Origin: JAWKOK01 sp963698255 | Lineage (GTDB): Bacteria > Chloroflexota > Anaerolineae > Caldilineales > Caldilineaceae | Length of the DNA stretch: 64,000 bases | Assembly: GCA_963698255.1 (NCBI GenBank) | Contig: CAVOQD010000004.1 | Coordinates: 1 to 64,000 of the forward strand | Direction: 5' to 3' | Part shown: positions 1 to 9,294 of the stretch, piece after piece | Numbering within the stretch: position 1 is the first letter of the stretch | Layout: every line of letters begins with the position of its first letter | Program-made: the position numbers and the translations under genes | Notes under the pieces: model-generated | Database searches by the model: none | Told to the model about the DNA's origin: nothing | Seen by the model: the letters and a program-made list of their open reading frames with translations, nothing else

Positions 1-1
1 A

Positions 2-84
2 TGCAGCATGAAGTTTCACCCAAAGTGCAGCACCGGTTTTCGGCCAAAGTGCAACACTGGTTCTCACCCAAAGTGCAGCAGTAG
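2..84 (+). repeat. IS21 left end: terminal inverted repeat plus iterated transposase sites
   Basis: The outer 35 bases match the right end in inverse orientation. The core CCAAAGTGCARCA occurs three times, at about 19-31, 43-55 and 67-79, at a 24-bp step. Iterated end repeats of this kind are the known IstA binding sites of IS21-family ends. The role is inferred from the family; the repeats are seen directly. Confidence 0.8.
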
Positions 85-149
85 AGATGGCAGAACTCCT
101 GAAAAAGTCGTATCCTTCCAGCAAACAGAGAAAAGAGCTGGGAGGAGCC

Positions 150-1704
150 ATGGCCAACAGGAGAACCAAACTCATGGATGTACGAGAGATCATCCACCGG
201 CTACGAGCCGGGAACAGCAAACGGCAGATCGCGCGTGACCTGCAAGTGAACTGGCGCACGGTCAAGAAGTATGCGTCATGGGCCGAAGCAGAGAATCTGC
301 TGACAGGCGAATTGCCGCCGCTGGAAGAGCTGCAGAAACGCTTTGTTGCATGCCTTTCCACCGACACCGCCGCCCCAGAACCAGTCATCGGTCGCCGCCT
401 ACCGAGAGTCCGTTGTCCAACTGCGCAAAGAAGGCGTTGAGATCGCGGCCATTTTGCAACGGCTGCAAGAACGAGGGTACCAAGGCAGCTACTCATCCCT
501 GCACCGCTTCGTGCGCAAGCTGGAACCGCTCACACCGGATGTGACCGTGCGGGTGGAGCGCAAACCAGGCGAAGAAGCCCAAGTCGATTTTGGCTATGCC
601 GGCCGCATGCTTGACCCGGAAACAGGCCAAGAACGCAGAGCCTGGGCCTTCGTCATGACCCTTTCTTGGAGCCGCCACCAATACGTCGAGTTTGTCTTCG
701 ACCAGAAGGTGGAGACCTGGCTGCGCTGTCATCGCAATGCCTTCTCCTACTTTGGCGGTGTTCCGGAGCGGGTCGTCATCGACAATCTGAAAGCGGCCAT
801 CATCCGAGCCTGCTGGGATGACCCACAGGTCCAGCAGGCGTACCGGGAATGCGCCGAACACTATGGCTTTCTCATTGCGCCTTGTCGGCCCTACACGCCG
901 GAACACAAAGGCAAGGTCGAACAAGGCGGCGTCCACTACGTGAAGCGCAACTTCCTGGGTGGCCGCACAACCACATCCATCCTCCAGGCCAACCAGGATG
1001 TGCTGGTCTGGTGCGAAACAACCGCCGGACAGCGGATTCACGGCACGACCAAGGAGCAACCACTGCGCCGTTTCCAACAAGTCGAGCAGGAACGGTTGCA
1101 GCCACTGCCCAAGACACCCTACGACCTGGCCATCTGGAAGGTGGCCAAGCTTCATCGGGACTGCCATGTGGTCTTCGACAACGCCTACTACTCGGCTCCC
1201 TTCCGCCTGGTCGACCAGAAGCTACACATTCGAGGCGGCTGCCGGCATGTGCAGATCTACACCGCAGACCACCAGTTGGTTGCCACCCATGACCGGGCAC
1301 AACAGCCTGGAGAACGCCAGACCCATCCAGCCCATCTGCCGCCGGAGAAGCTGCCAGGTCTCTTTCTCAACCGCACCATGTGCATCACCGTCGCCGAGGA
1401 CATCGGCGCTGCCACAACCGAGGTTGTCAAGACATTGCTGGACGACAAAGTCGTTGAGCGCTTGCCCACAGTTCAGCGTCTGCTCAAACTGCGGGACCGC
1501 TTCGGCGACCGGCGGTTGGAGGCAGCCTGTGCTCGTGCCCTACAGTTTGACGACCCAAGCTACATGACGGTCAAGCGCATTCTCACCAAGGGGCACGATG
1601 AACAGCCCGCACCAGCACCTTCCACACCTGCACCGGCGAGCACCTTCGTGCGCACGGCCGGCGAACTGGTCGGTCATCTCTTTGGCGGTGTCACATGGAA
1701 CTGA
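150..1704 (+). CDS. istA: IstA transposase of IS21 family (one-base frame break)
   Basis: DDE transposase that cuts and joins the IS ends with the help of IstB. The N-terminus has a helix-turn-helix region (IHRLRAGNSKRQIARDL). The catalytic core shows QVDFG, VVIDNLK and HKGKVE, which supply the D, D and E. ATG at 150 is chosen because GGAGGAG lies just upstream and IstA proteins commonly begin MANRRTK-like; an upstream in-frame ATG exists at 87. The frame breaks near 345 (CGCTTTGTTGCAT): removing one base joins ELQKRF to LHAFPPTPPP. The stop overlaps the istB start by ten bases, so istB is probably translationally coupled. Confidence 0.88.
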
Positions 1705-2456
1705 TGCACCAGTTGACGCCACACCTCAAACAGCTGCGACTTTCCGGCATTCTGGAAACGCTGGAGGCACGTAACCAACAGGCCGTGGACAACAAGTGGA
1801 CCTACGTCGAGTTCCTGACCCGCCTGGTCGAGGATGAGGTCGAACGCCGCGCCCAGAAGCAGTTGGCGCTGCGCCTGCGACGCGCCACAGTCAACACGAC
1901 CAAGAGCATGGAGAGCTTCGACTTCGACTTCAACCCGACCATCAACCGCCAGCAGGTCATGCAGGTGGCCAGTTGCGACTACATCCGCCGCAAGGAGAAC
2001 GTTCTCATCTGCGGCCCGACCGGTGTGGGCAAGTCTCATCTGGCCCAGGCCCTGGCCCACGAAGCTTGTCGTCAGGGCTTTGATGTGCTCTTCGTCAACA
2101 CCCACAAGATGCTGCAGCAAATCAACGGCGGTCGCGCCGATGACACCTTGGAACGACGTTTGCAGAGCGTTCTGCGTCCAGACCTGCTCATCCTGGACGA
2201 CTTCGGACTCAAACCGTTGGCCCCGCCTGGACCCGAAGATCTCTATGACGTCATCAACGAACGCTATGAGAAGGGCAGCATCATGCTGACCAGCAACCGG
2301 GCGCCTTCCGAGTGGCCCACACTCTTTGGCGATCCTTTGCTCGCCTCGGCCGGTCTCGACCGCCTGGCCCATCGCGCCACCGTTGTCGTCATCACCGGCG
2401 CCAGCTTCCGCGCTCAGGGACGCAAAAAACTCGAAGAGGAGGTGATTATCGCCTAG
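1695..2456 (+). CDS. istB: IstB helper ATPase of IS21 family
   Basis: AAA+ ATPase of the DnaC/IstB group that assembles on target DNA and activates IstA. The protein is full length at 253 residues. Walker A is CGPTGVGKSHLAQ (about residues 105-117) and Walker B is LLILDDFGL. The sensor region LTSNRAPSEW follows. The C-terminus ends about 115 bases before the right inverted repeat. The start overlaps the end of istA. No sign of decay is visible. Confidence 0.93.
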   Translation: MELMHQLTPHLKQLRLSGILETLEARNQQAVDNKWTYVEFLTRLVEDEVERRAQKQLALRLRRATVNTTKSMESFDFDFNPTINRQQVMQVASCDYIRRKENVLICGPTGVGKSHLAQALAHEACRQGFDVLFVNTHKMLQQINGGRADDTLERRLQSVLRPDLLILDDFGLKPLAPPGPEDLYDVINERYEKGSIMLTSNRAPSEWPTLFGDPLLASAGLDRLAHRATVVVITGASFRAQGRKKLEEEVIIA

Positions 2457-2538
2457 ATTGTCAAGGGGCTCATCTATCCACCGCTCGATTCAGACCGCCC
2501 GAGTTCTGATTGTCTCGACCGCTTTACAGATTCGACTA

Positions 2539-2573
2539 CCGGTGTTGCACTTTGGCCGAAAACGCGTGGTGCA
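2539..2573 (-). repeat. IS21 right terminal inverted repeat
   Basis: Read on the minus strand this is TGCACCACG followed by TTTTCGGCCAAAGTGCAACACCGG in overlapping segments. It aligns over 35 bases with positions 2-36. The following host sequence TTTAGAC is already inside the TIR-helicase reading frame. Confidence 0.85.
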
Positions 2574-5295
2574 TTTAGACCCGGTTATTGACAACAGCCA
2601 CAAGGATGCCGATTGGGTACGTAATAGTTTGTTGCCACGGCTGGAAGCGAGCGGCCTACGTGTCTGTATCGATTACAGAGACTTCGAGATCGGCGCTGCC
2701 AGCATCGTCAATATGGAACTCGCTGTGGAGCAAAGCCGACGCACGCTGCTGGTGTTGACGCCCCATTGGGTCAACAGCGAATGGACCGCCTTCGAGGCGA
2801 TCATGACTCAGACTGCCGATCCCATCGGGCTGCGTCGTAGCATGATCCCGCTCATGCGCGAGCAGTGCAAACCGCCGGCCCGCATCGCTATGCTTACCTA
2901 CGTCGACTTCACGCCAACCAACGACGACGCGCTGCCGTGGGCGCGGCTGGTGGATAGCCTACGTCCCAGCACCTCAAATCTAGAGTCACGGACTCGGATT
3001 AGACAGGAATCGAAAGTACAGAAACCTGTGGATTTCAGCTATGATCATCCGTCTGATGGGTCTGGCTCTAGAGATTCGTCTATACCCGATGTTGCCCGGA
3101 CGAAGAATGACTGGCGCGATGGACTCACCACAGAACAAGCGCAAGCCGCAGGCCATTTCGGCAGCTCGGCCCGCGTTCTTGCTGGACCAGGTACTGGCAA
3201 GACCCGGTCTCTTATCCATCACATCGCGTATCTGATTCAAGAGCAAGATGTGCCTCCGAAAGAAATCCTGGCACTGACTTTCACACGGGCGGCCGCAAAA
3301 GAACTCCAAGATCGACTCGTTTTACATCTGAATGTTGCGGAAGCTGACTTGCCTCAAGTGTTGACTTTGCACGCTTTTGCGTTGAGAATATTGCTGCGGT
3401 ATCGGGCACACTCGGGTGTTACTCTTCCTCTTCGTGTCGCAGACGACTTCGAGGAAAAGCAAGTATTGTGGCCCGAAATCGGCAACATGATTGGGCAAAC
3501 GCCTAGCGCCGCTGGCTCCGGAATCCAAAAGTATGTAGCAACCCTTGACACGCGTGACGTGCAACATCCAGAATGGCAGGACCTGGATTTTCGAATTGAA
3601 CTCGAACAAGCCCTCCTGCGATTTACGCGGTTTTACGGTGTCACCTTGCGAGGTGAACTAATACATCGCCTATTGCTGTTTCTTGAGGGGAATCCACATA
3701 TCGGCGAAGAATTGAAGCTTCGACATTTGCTGATGGATGAATACCAGGATCTCAATGAATGTGACCAACAGACAATTGAGCTACTTGAGGATTTCGGGGC
3801 GGAACTGTATATTGTCGGCGATGATGATCAGAGCATCTACGACTTCAGGTATGCGTCACCGGACGGTATTCGAAAATTCACCTTGGAACGCCCCGACGCC
3901 GGCGACTACACTTTGACCATCTGCCATCGTTGCCCTCAAAACATCGTTAGTCGGGCGTCGGCTCTGATTCGAAGGGATCGAAATCGAATTCATCGAGACC
4001 TGAAGCCGGAATCATCCGCACAACCAGGTAGAATTTCCGCGCTCCAATTCAAGAGTCAGGTGGCCGAGGCTGACGGCATAGCCAAGCTGTGCCAGGAACG
4101 GGTTAATTCTGGACAATTGCAGCCAGAAGATATTGTCATATTGTTGTCCAGAAATAGGCTTGCCGACCGCATAGTTGAGGCGCTCGAAAGGCTTGATCTA
4201 CCGGTCACTGTTCTCACACCCTCCTGGCCACTTGGCAACAAGAACGGTGATTTCAAGGCCGGGCGTCTCGTCTATTGCGTATTGCGAATATTGAACGACC
4301 GGCAGGATGCCATGGCCTTGCGTACGTGGCTAGGTATGCAGTCGGGCATTGGCCCCGCGACGATTGAAGCTGTGAAGAACCTCTGTATTGAGCACGATTT
4401 CACTTTATGGGATGGATTAAATGCCATCAGTGTGAATCCTGAGCAAGTCAAGCGTGGAAAGGATGTTGCAGAGCGTTTCGACGCTATGACTTTGGTTGTG
4501 GATTCCATCGACCAGTCCGTAAACCTTCTTGAGGCAATTGACCACGTTGTTGAGTATGTTCGCAGTCTGGACAACAAGAACTTGACTGAAGCTCACGACT
4601 TCCTAAAATTAGTGCTTGCAAACGCGAATATCACTGAACTGAATGAATTGATCCTTGCGCTTCAGACCTTCGACATCAGGGCAGAAACGCAGTTGCAGGC
4701 AAGCGCTATTCGAGTCATGACGATTCACAAAGCGAAAGGACTGTCGGCAGAGTTGGTCATCATCCCTGCATTGGAACAAGATCTGATGCCAGGACAGAAT
4801 GACGAAGCGCTGGGGCGTAGGCTGATGTACGTCGCTGTAACGCGTTCGAGGCGAGAGCTCGTGTTGACGCACGCGCGTAATCGCACGGGCTATCAGAGCC
4901 ACTTGGGCAGCGGGGGCGGTGAATATCGGCGAGTACCTTCGCAATTTCTTGCTGAGATGAGGTTGCGCAGCGAACACGGTGAACGATTCATCGAACGTCT
5001 GGGCAGCCATAGGGATGTAGCCGCCAGATCTGGAGATGTCGATACAGCGGTATTGCGGCAGCTTCTTGTGGAAGCCTTCACCGATGAACTACTGATGTAT
5101 TTCTGCTATGATCACTTCATGGATGTATACCATCAGTATGGCATGGGCATGAGCAAGACGGCCAAGGTTCATCGACTAATCGAGCACTGCGACAGAACGA
5201 GACAATTCGGCATCTTGTTGGAACTGATTCGACAGTACAATACTGCGCAATATGAGCGGTTTGAACCGATTATCTACCATCGAAGCGGTGGATAA
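2566..5295 (+). CDS. TIR - UvrD/PcrA-type SF1 helicase - C-terminal adaptor-like (EAD) protein, 5' end cut by IS21
   Basis: Probable anti-phage or stress NTPase effector. Domains in order: a TIR domain (about 2580-2970) that keeps VCIDYRDF and NSEWTAFEA, whose last Glu corresponds to the TIR NADase catalytic residue; a linker; a complete SF1A helicase with AGPGTGKT (3181-3204), DEYQD (3736-3750), GDDDQSIYDFR, TIHKAKGLSAE and YVAVTRSRREL; and a C-terminal helical module (about 5040-5270) resembling effector-associated adaptor domains. The IS ends at 2573, so the native start is lost. The frame is open from TTG 2458, and GTG codons at 2566 and 2569 lie in the IS end. TIR box 1 reads DPVIDNSH rather than DVFISYSH. 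The stop directly abuts the next ATG. Domain calls are by motif; the adaptor call is less certain. Confidence 0.85.
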   Translation: MVHLDPVIDNSHKDADWVRNSLLPRLEASGLRVCIDYRDFEIGAASIVNMELAVEQSRRTLLVLTPHWVNSEWTAFEAIMTQTADPIGLRRSMIPLMREQCKPPARIAMLTYVDFTPTNDDALPWARLVDSLRPSTSNLESRTRIRQESKVQKPVDFSYDHPSDGSGSRDSSIPDVARTKNDWRDGLTTEQAQAAGHFGSSARVLAGPGTGKTRSLIHHIAYLIQEQDVPPKEILALTFTRAAAKELQDRLVLHLNVAEADLPQVLTLHAFALRILLRYRAHSGVTLPLRVADDFEEKQVLWPEIGNMIGQTPSAAGSGIQKYVATLDTRDVQHPEWQDLDFRIELEQALLRFTRFYGVTLRGELIHRLLLFLEGNPHIGEELKLRHLLMDEYQDLNECDQQTIELLEDFGAELYIVGDDDQSIYDFRYASPDGIRKFTLERPDAGDYTLTICHRCPQNIVSRASALIRRDRNRIHRDLKPESSAQPGRISALQFKSQVAEADGIAKLCQERVNSGQLQPEDIVILLSRNRLADRIVEALERLDLPVTVLTPSWPLGNKNGDFKAGRLVYCVLRILNDRQDAMALRTWLGMQSGIGPATIEAVKNLCIEHDFTLWDGLNAISVNPEQVKRGKDVAERFDAMTLVVDSIDQSVNLLEAIDHVVEYVRSLDNKNLTEAHDFLKLVLANANITELNELILALQTFDIRAETQLQASAIRVMTIHKAKGLSAELVIIPALEQDLMPGQNDEALGRRLMYVAVTRSRRELVLTHARNRTGYQSHLGSGGGEYRRVPSQFLAEMRLRSEHGERFIERLGSHRDVAARSGDVDTAVLRQLLVEAFTDELLMYFCYDHFMDVYHQYGMGMSKTAKVHRLIEHCDRTRQFGILLELIRQYNTAQYERFEPIIYHRSGG

Positions 5296-8200
5296 ATGGC
5301 TATACCACGTTCTGATCTCACCTACGACGTCTTCATCTCCTACAGCCACGCCGACAGCGCCTGGGTTCGAGACACGTTGCTGCCGCGGATAGAGCAAGCG
5401 GGCCTGACCGTCTGCATCGACTACCGAGACTTCAATGTAGGCACGCCGAGCCTGGTCAATATGGAACGGGCCGTCGAGCAGAGCCGCCACACGCTGCTGG
5501 TCCTGACGCCCAGTTGGGTCGAGAGCGAGTGGGCTGAGTTCGAAGCACTTCTGACTCAGACGACCGACCCGGCGGGCCGAAGACGCCGGCTGTTGCCCCT
5601 GCTCCTTGAGTCCTGCCGCCCTTCGCCACGTATCGCCATGCTCACCTATGCCGACTTCACCGGAGCGATCAGGATGGAGAGCGACACGCAGGACGACCTT
5701 GGGACACAGTGGTCTCGCCTGTTGGCTGCGCTGCGTGGCGAACTGCGCTTGGCCGAGTTGGGACCGTTGCTTGGCCGGCTTGTGCCGGGCGACGGTACGC
5801 CCTTCTACGTCCCCTTCCTGCGCAACCAAGACTTTCAAGGCCGCGAGCAGGACCTATCCAATCTCCACAAAACGCTCGCTGGCGACAACCCGGTCGGCAT
5901 CCGTCCCGCCGGCCTGACCGGCATGGGCGGCATCGGCAAGACCGAGTTGGCCGTCGAGTACTGCTTCCGCTATGCCGACGCCTACCCCGGCGGCGTCTTC
6001 TGGATCAACGCAGCCGAGGACTGGGTGCGCGGCTCGCAAGGCTTCGCCGCGCTGGGCCGGCGGCTGGACTCAACCACGGCCGACTCGCCGCCCGACGCAC
6101 AGATGGCGGCCTTGGTTCGCCACCTGCGTGAACGACCGGACAGCCTGTTGGTTCTCGACAACGTGGCCGACCCGGTCCAACTGAAACGGCCGCTTGCGCC
6201 CGACTGCGCGCCCGCGGGCCTGCCCTGCCCCATCCTCTTTACCACGCGCCGCCGTGACCTGGGCGACTTCACGCCGGTCGAGGTGACGGTGTTGCCGCCT
6301 GAGCCGGCCTTGCGCCTGCTGCTGCGCCGACCGGAGCGCCAGGCCATCCACGAGCCGGAGCATCCCGAGCACGCCGACGCCGTGGCCATCTGCCGCATGT
6401 TGGGCTACCTGCCCTTGGCGCTGGAGATTGCCGGCGCCTTCCTGGGCGAGTGGCCCGAGGTCGACATTGGCCGATTTTCGCATCCGCCTGCGCGCCGAGG
6501 GCCGACTGGCCACGCTGGACGAGGAGGGCGCAGACCTGGCCGATGCCGACCTGCGACAGATCCACGACGCCGCGGTCGAGGCGACGCTGCGCCAACAGTG
6601 GGAAGCTCTGGAGACCGGTCGCCGCGTCGATGAAGACGCGCGCATGTTGTTGCGCATAGCCGGCCAACTGCCTGAAGCAGCCCAGATTCCGCTGGCGCGG
6701 TTGTGCCTTCTGGCTGGTTTCGACGGCGAAGCTAGCCTTGGCCGCCCCTCGCAGATGAAGCGTGCCGTCCGCCGGCTAGAGACACTTTCGCTGATCGAAG
6801 ATCTGAAGGGCGACGAGTTGCGACTGCATCCATTGGTGCGTGAATTTGCCGAAAGTTGTACATTGGCCACCGACATGGAAGAATTCCTCGACCGGCTTGT
6901 CGGCAATATAGCTTACGCCTATTTGGACGCGGATACATTGGTGGGCAATCTAGAACAGCGAGGCGTCGACGCTGTACAGATGGACTTGGTCGCTGCATTG
7001 GCACTGACCTCGCCTAGAAATCGGACTTCAAACAGGCAGCCAGTATCTGATGACCGTGTAACCCTCACTGCGCTGCTGCAGTTGATCCAGCGTGAGGCTC
7101 ATGCCCTGCGTGGTCATGGCCTGGCATCTGGCATATCAGGCAACACGGTCTACGTGACACAACAGTTATACAAGTGCGCCTTCGATCTTGGTACGCCATT
7201 GCTAGATTCTATGGTTGATGATCTGAAGCGGAGGTTGAACAATTTGCGTCTGCCGAATATAACTACAATATGGCGTAGCCGTCGAGACTCTCTAGCACTT
7301 GAGCGAACGCTGACTGGCCATGAGGGTAGCGTGAATGCCGTGGCCATCACACCGGATGGAAGGCGGGCGCTCTCGGCCTCAGATGACAGCTCGCTCAAAC
7401 TTTGGGATTTGGAAACGGGGTATGCAGAAAGGACACTGATCGGCCATATTGGTACTGTGACTTCGGTGGCAATTACGTCGGACGGCCAGCGGGCGCTGTC
7501 AGGCTCAGACGATTCTACGCTCAAACTTTGGAATTTGGAGACGGGGGCAGAAGAGCGAACCCTAACCGGACATGAGGGTGGTGTGAACGTAGTGGCGCTC
7601 ACACCGGACGGACGGTGGGCACTCTCGGGTTCAGATGACTGTACGCTCAAGCTCTGGAATCTGCAAACAGGAGAAGTGGAGCAAGCCCTGGAGGACCACC
7701 AAGATAGTGTATGGGCAGTGGCTATCACACCGGATGGACGGCGAGCACTCTCGGGATCAGATGATCGGACGCTCAAACTCTGGAATTTGGGAACGGGAAA
7801 AATCGAGCGGACACTGAGCGGCCATGAAGGCAGTGTGAATGCGGTGGCCATTGCATTAAACGGATGGCGGTTTCTTTCGGGCTCAGACGACCGCACGGTT
7901 AGGCTCTGGAACATGGAGACCGAAAGAGAGGAACGCATCCTGACAGGCCATGTCTTCAAAACAAGTGCGATTGAAACGACCCCTGATGGGCGGCGAGCAC
8001 TGACCGGCCATATTCTTAAAGTGAATGCGGTAGCGATCACTGCAGATGGATGGCGAGCCATTTCCGCATCATCTGACCGAACGCTCAAGCTCTGGGATCT
8101 TAGGAGCGGGGCAGAAGAGCGAACCTTAACAGGGCATGAACTCAAGGTAAATGCAGTAGCGATCACCCCGGATGGCCAGCGAGCCATTTCGGCATCATCT

Positions 8201-9178
8201 GACCGCACACTCAAACTCTGGAATTTGGAAACAAGGGATCCAGAGGGGGAACTTGCTGGTCATGCGTCTAGCGTTAATTCGATTGCGGTTGCGTTGGGCA
8301 GGCATCGAGTGATTTCGGGATCAGATGACCACACGATTAAATTCTGGAAGTTGGAAACCGGAGAAGTGGAGCGTACGCTGACCCATCACGAGGGCAGTGT
8401 GAGCGCAGTCGCGGTTACGCCGGATGGACGACGAGTACTATCTGCCTCATTTGACCGCAGACTTATACTCTGGAATGTGGCGACGCAAGAAGCAGAGCGG
8501 ACATTTGCCGGCCATGAGTTTCGGGCAAAGGCGATCGCTATCATGCCGGATGGACAACGAGCTCTATCGGCTACATATGATGGGGCACTGTATTTTTGGA
8601 ACCTGCGGACCGGCGAATTAGAGGGCAAGATCGCGGGGCATGCACTCTCGGTGAATTCTGTTGCGATCACGCCGGACGGACGGAGAGCGCTCTCTGCTTC
8701 ATATGATCACACGCTCAAACTCTGGAATCTAGGAACAAGAAGCCCGGATCTCATGCTAATAGGCCATGAAGGAAGTGTGAATTCGGTTGCTATTACACCA
8801 GATGGACGACGGGCTCTCTCGACCTCGGCTGATCACACGCTCAAGCTCTGGAACCTGGAGACGGGTGAAGCGGAGCGGACGCTGACCGCCCATGAGTCCG
8901 GGGTGAATGCAGTGGCGATCACGCCAGATGGAGAGCGGGCGTTGTCGGCCTCATCGGACCGTACGCTCAAGCTGTGGAACATGGAGACGGGGGCGTTGCT
9001 GGCTTCCATATATTTAGAAGGAGCGATGTCGTGCGTATCCGTGGTTCCACAGCGCAGCATGAATGCCAGCGAGTTCACCATCGTCGCCGGTGATGGTGCA
9101 GGGAATGTCTATTGTCTGTTGGTCGTGGATCCGACTATGGCTATTGAGAATACAGTGAAAGGGGTACAGCGAGAGTAG
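5296..9178 (+). CDS. TIR - NB-ARC NTPase - WD40 repeat protein (one-base frame break)
   Basis: STAND-type sensor of the TIR/NB-ARC/WD40 class. TIR at the N-terminus (YDVFISYSH, VCIDYRDF, ESEWAEFEA) closely resembles the TIR of the preceding gene. NB-ARC follows with GMGGIGKTELA (about 5920-5945), SLLVLDNVAD as Walker B, ILFTTRRRDLG and the GLPL-like LGYLPLALEIAG. The frame breaks near 6463: dropping one base joins EWPEV to TLADFRIRL. The C-terminal half is a beta-propeller array of about 13 full WD40 repeats plus one truncated repeat, ending near residue positions encoded at 9020. In this family ligand binding by the repeats drives oligomerisation of the NTPase, which activates TIR NAD+ cleavage; that is known of relatives and inferred here. 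It starts immediately after the helicase stop codon, so the two are an operon. Confidence 0.87.
7300..9010 (+). repeat. Tandem WD40-coding repeats (about 126-bp unit)
   Basis: About fourteen tandem units of 42 codons, each starting L-x-GH and ending LKLWNLET or similar. Several are near-identical at DNA level, for example the phrase ctcaaactctggaat. Unit six, around 7935-8000, is cut to about 20 codons and runs straight into the next GH. Such an array can expand, contract and shuffle by recombination. Confidence 0.85.
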
Positions 9179-9180
9179 TT

Positions 9181-9294
9181 CTAGTCCAACCAGATCGGAC
9201 TCGTCCACGCCCGCCCGCCGTCTTCACCGCGCACGATGACCCGGCGCCACGAGTTGTCGAAGACGGAAAAGCCGGACTTCGCCTCGCTAATGCC
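9181..9294 (-). pseudogene. 3' fragment of a PHP/CehA-like gene
   Basis: The last 38 codons (EGISEAK to TSPIWLD) match the C-terminus of the complete PHP gene at 20596-21501 (DGITEAEF to TSPIWLD), with about three quarters identity at DNA level over roughly 110 bases. Everything upstream of GISEAK is missing, so this is a paralogue remnant. Confidence 0.7.

Larger units (their letters stand above)
2..2573 (+). mobile_element. IS21-family insertion sequence (istA-istB)
   Basis: A complete IS21-type element. Its ends are 35-bp imperfect inverted repeats at 2-36 and 2539-2573. Both start with TGCA when read inward and share the core CCAAAGTGCA. Between them lie istA and istB, overlapping by ten bases, which is the standard IS21 layout. 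The element lies against the 5' end of a TIR-helicase gene. The left host flank is only one base long in this window, so the target duplication cannot be checked. The istA frame carries a one-base break near 345, so the copy may be dead, or the break may be a consensus error. Confidence 0.9.

Noticed and set aside
7150..8214. 354-codon antisense frame over the WD40 array with a regular repeat
   Set aside because: The repetition is only the complement of the WD40 units; no start region or independent protein features.
7300..9010. Regular DNA repeat that could be mistaken for a CRISPR array
   Set aside because: The unit is about 126 bp, codes for WD40 blades and has no spacer structure.
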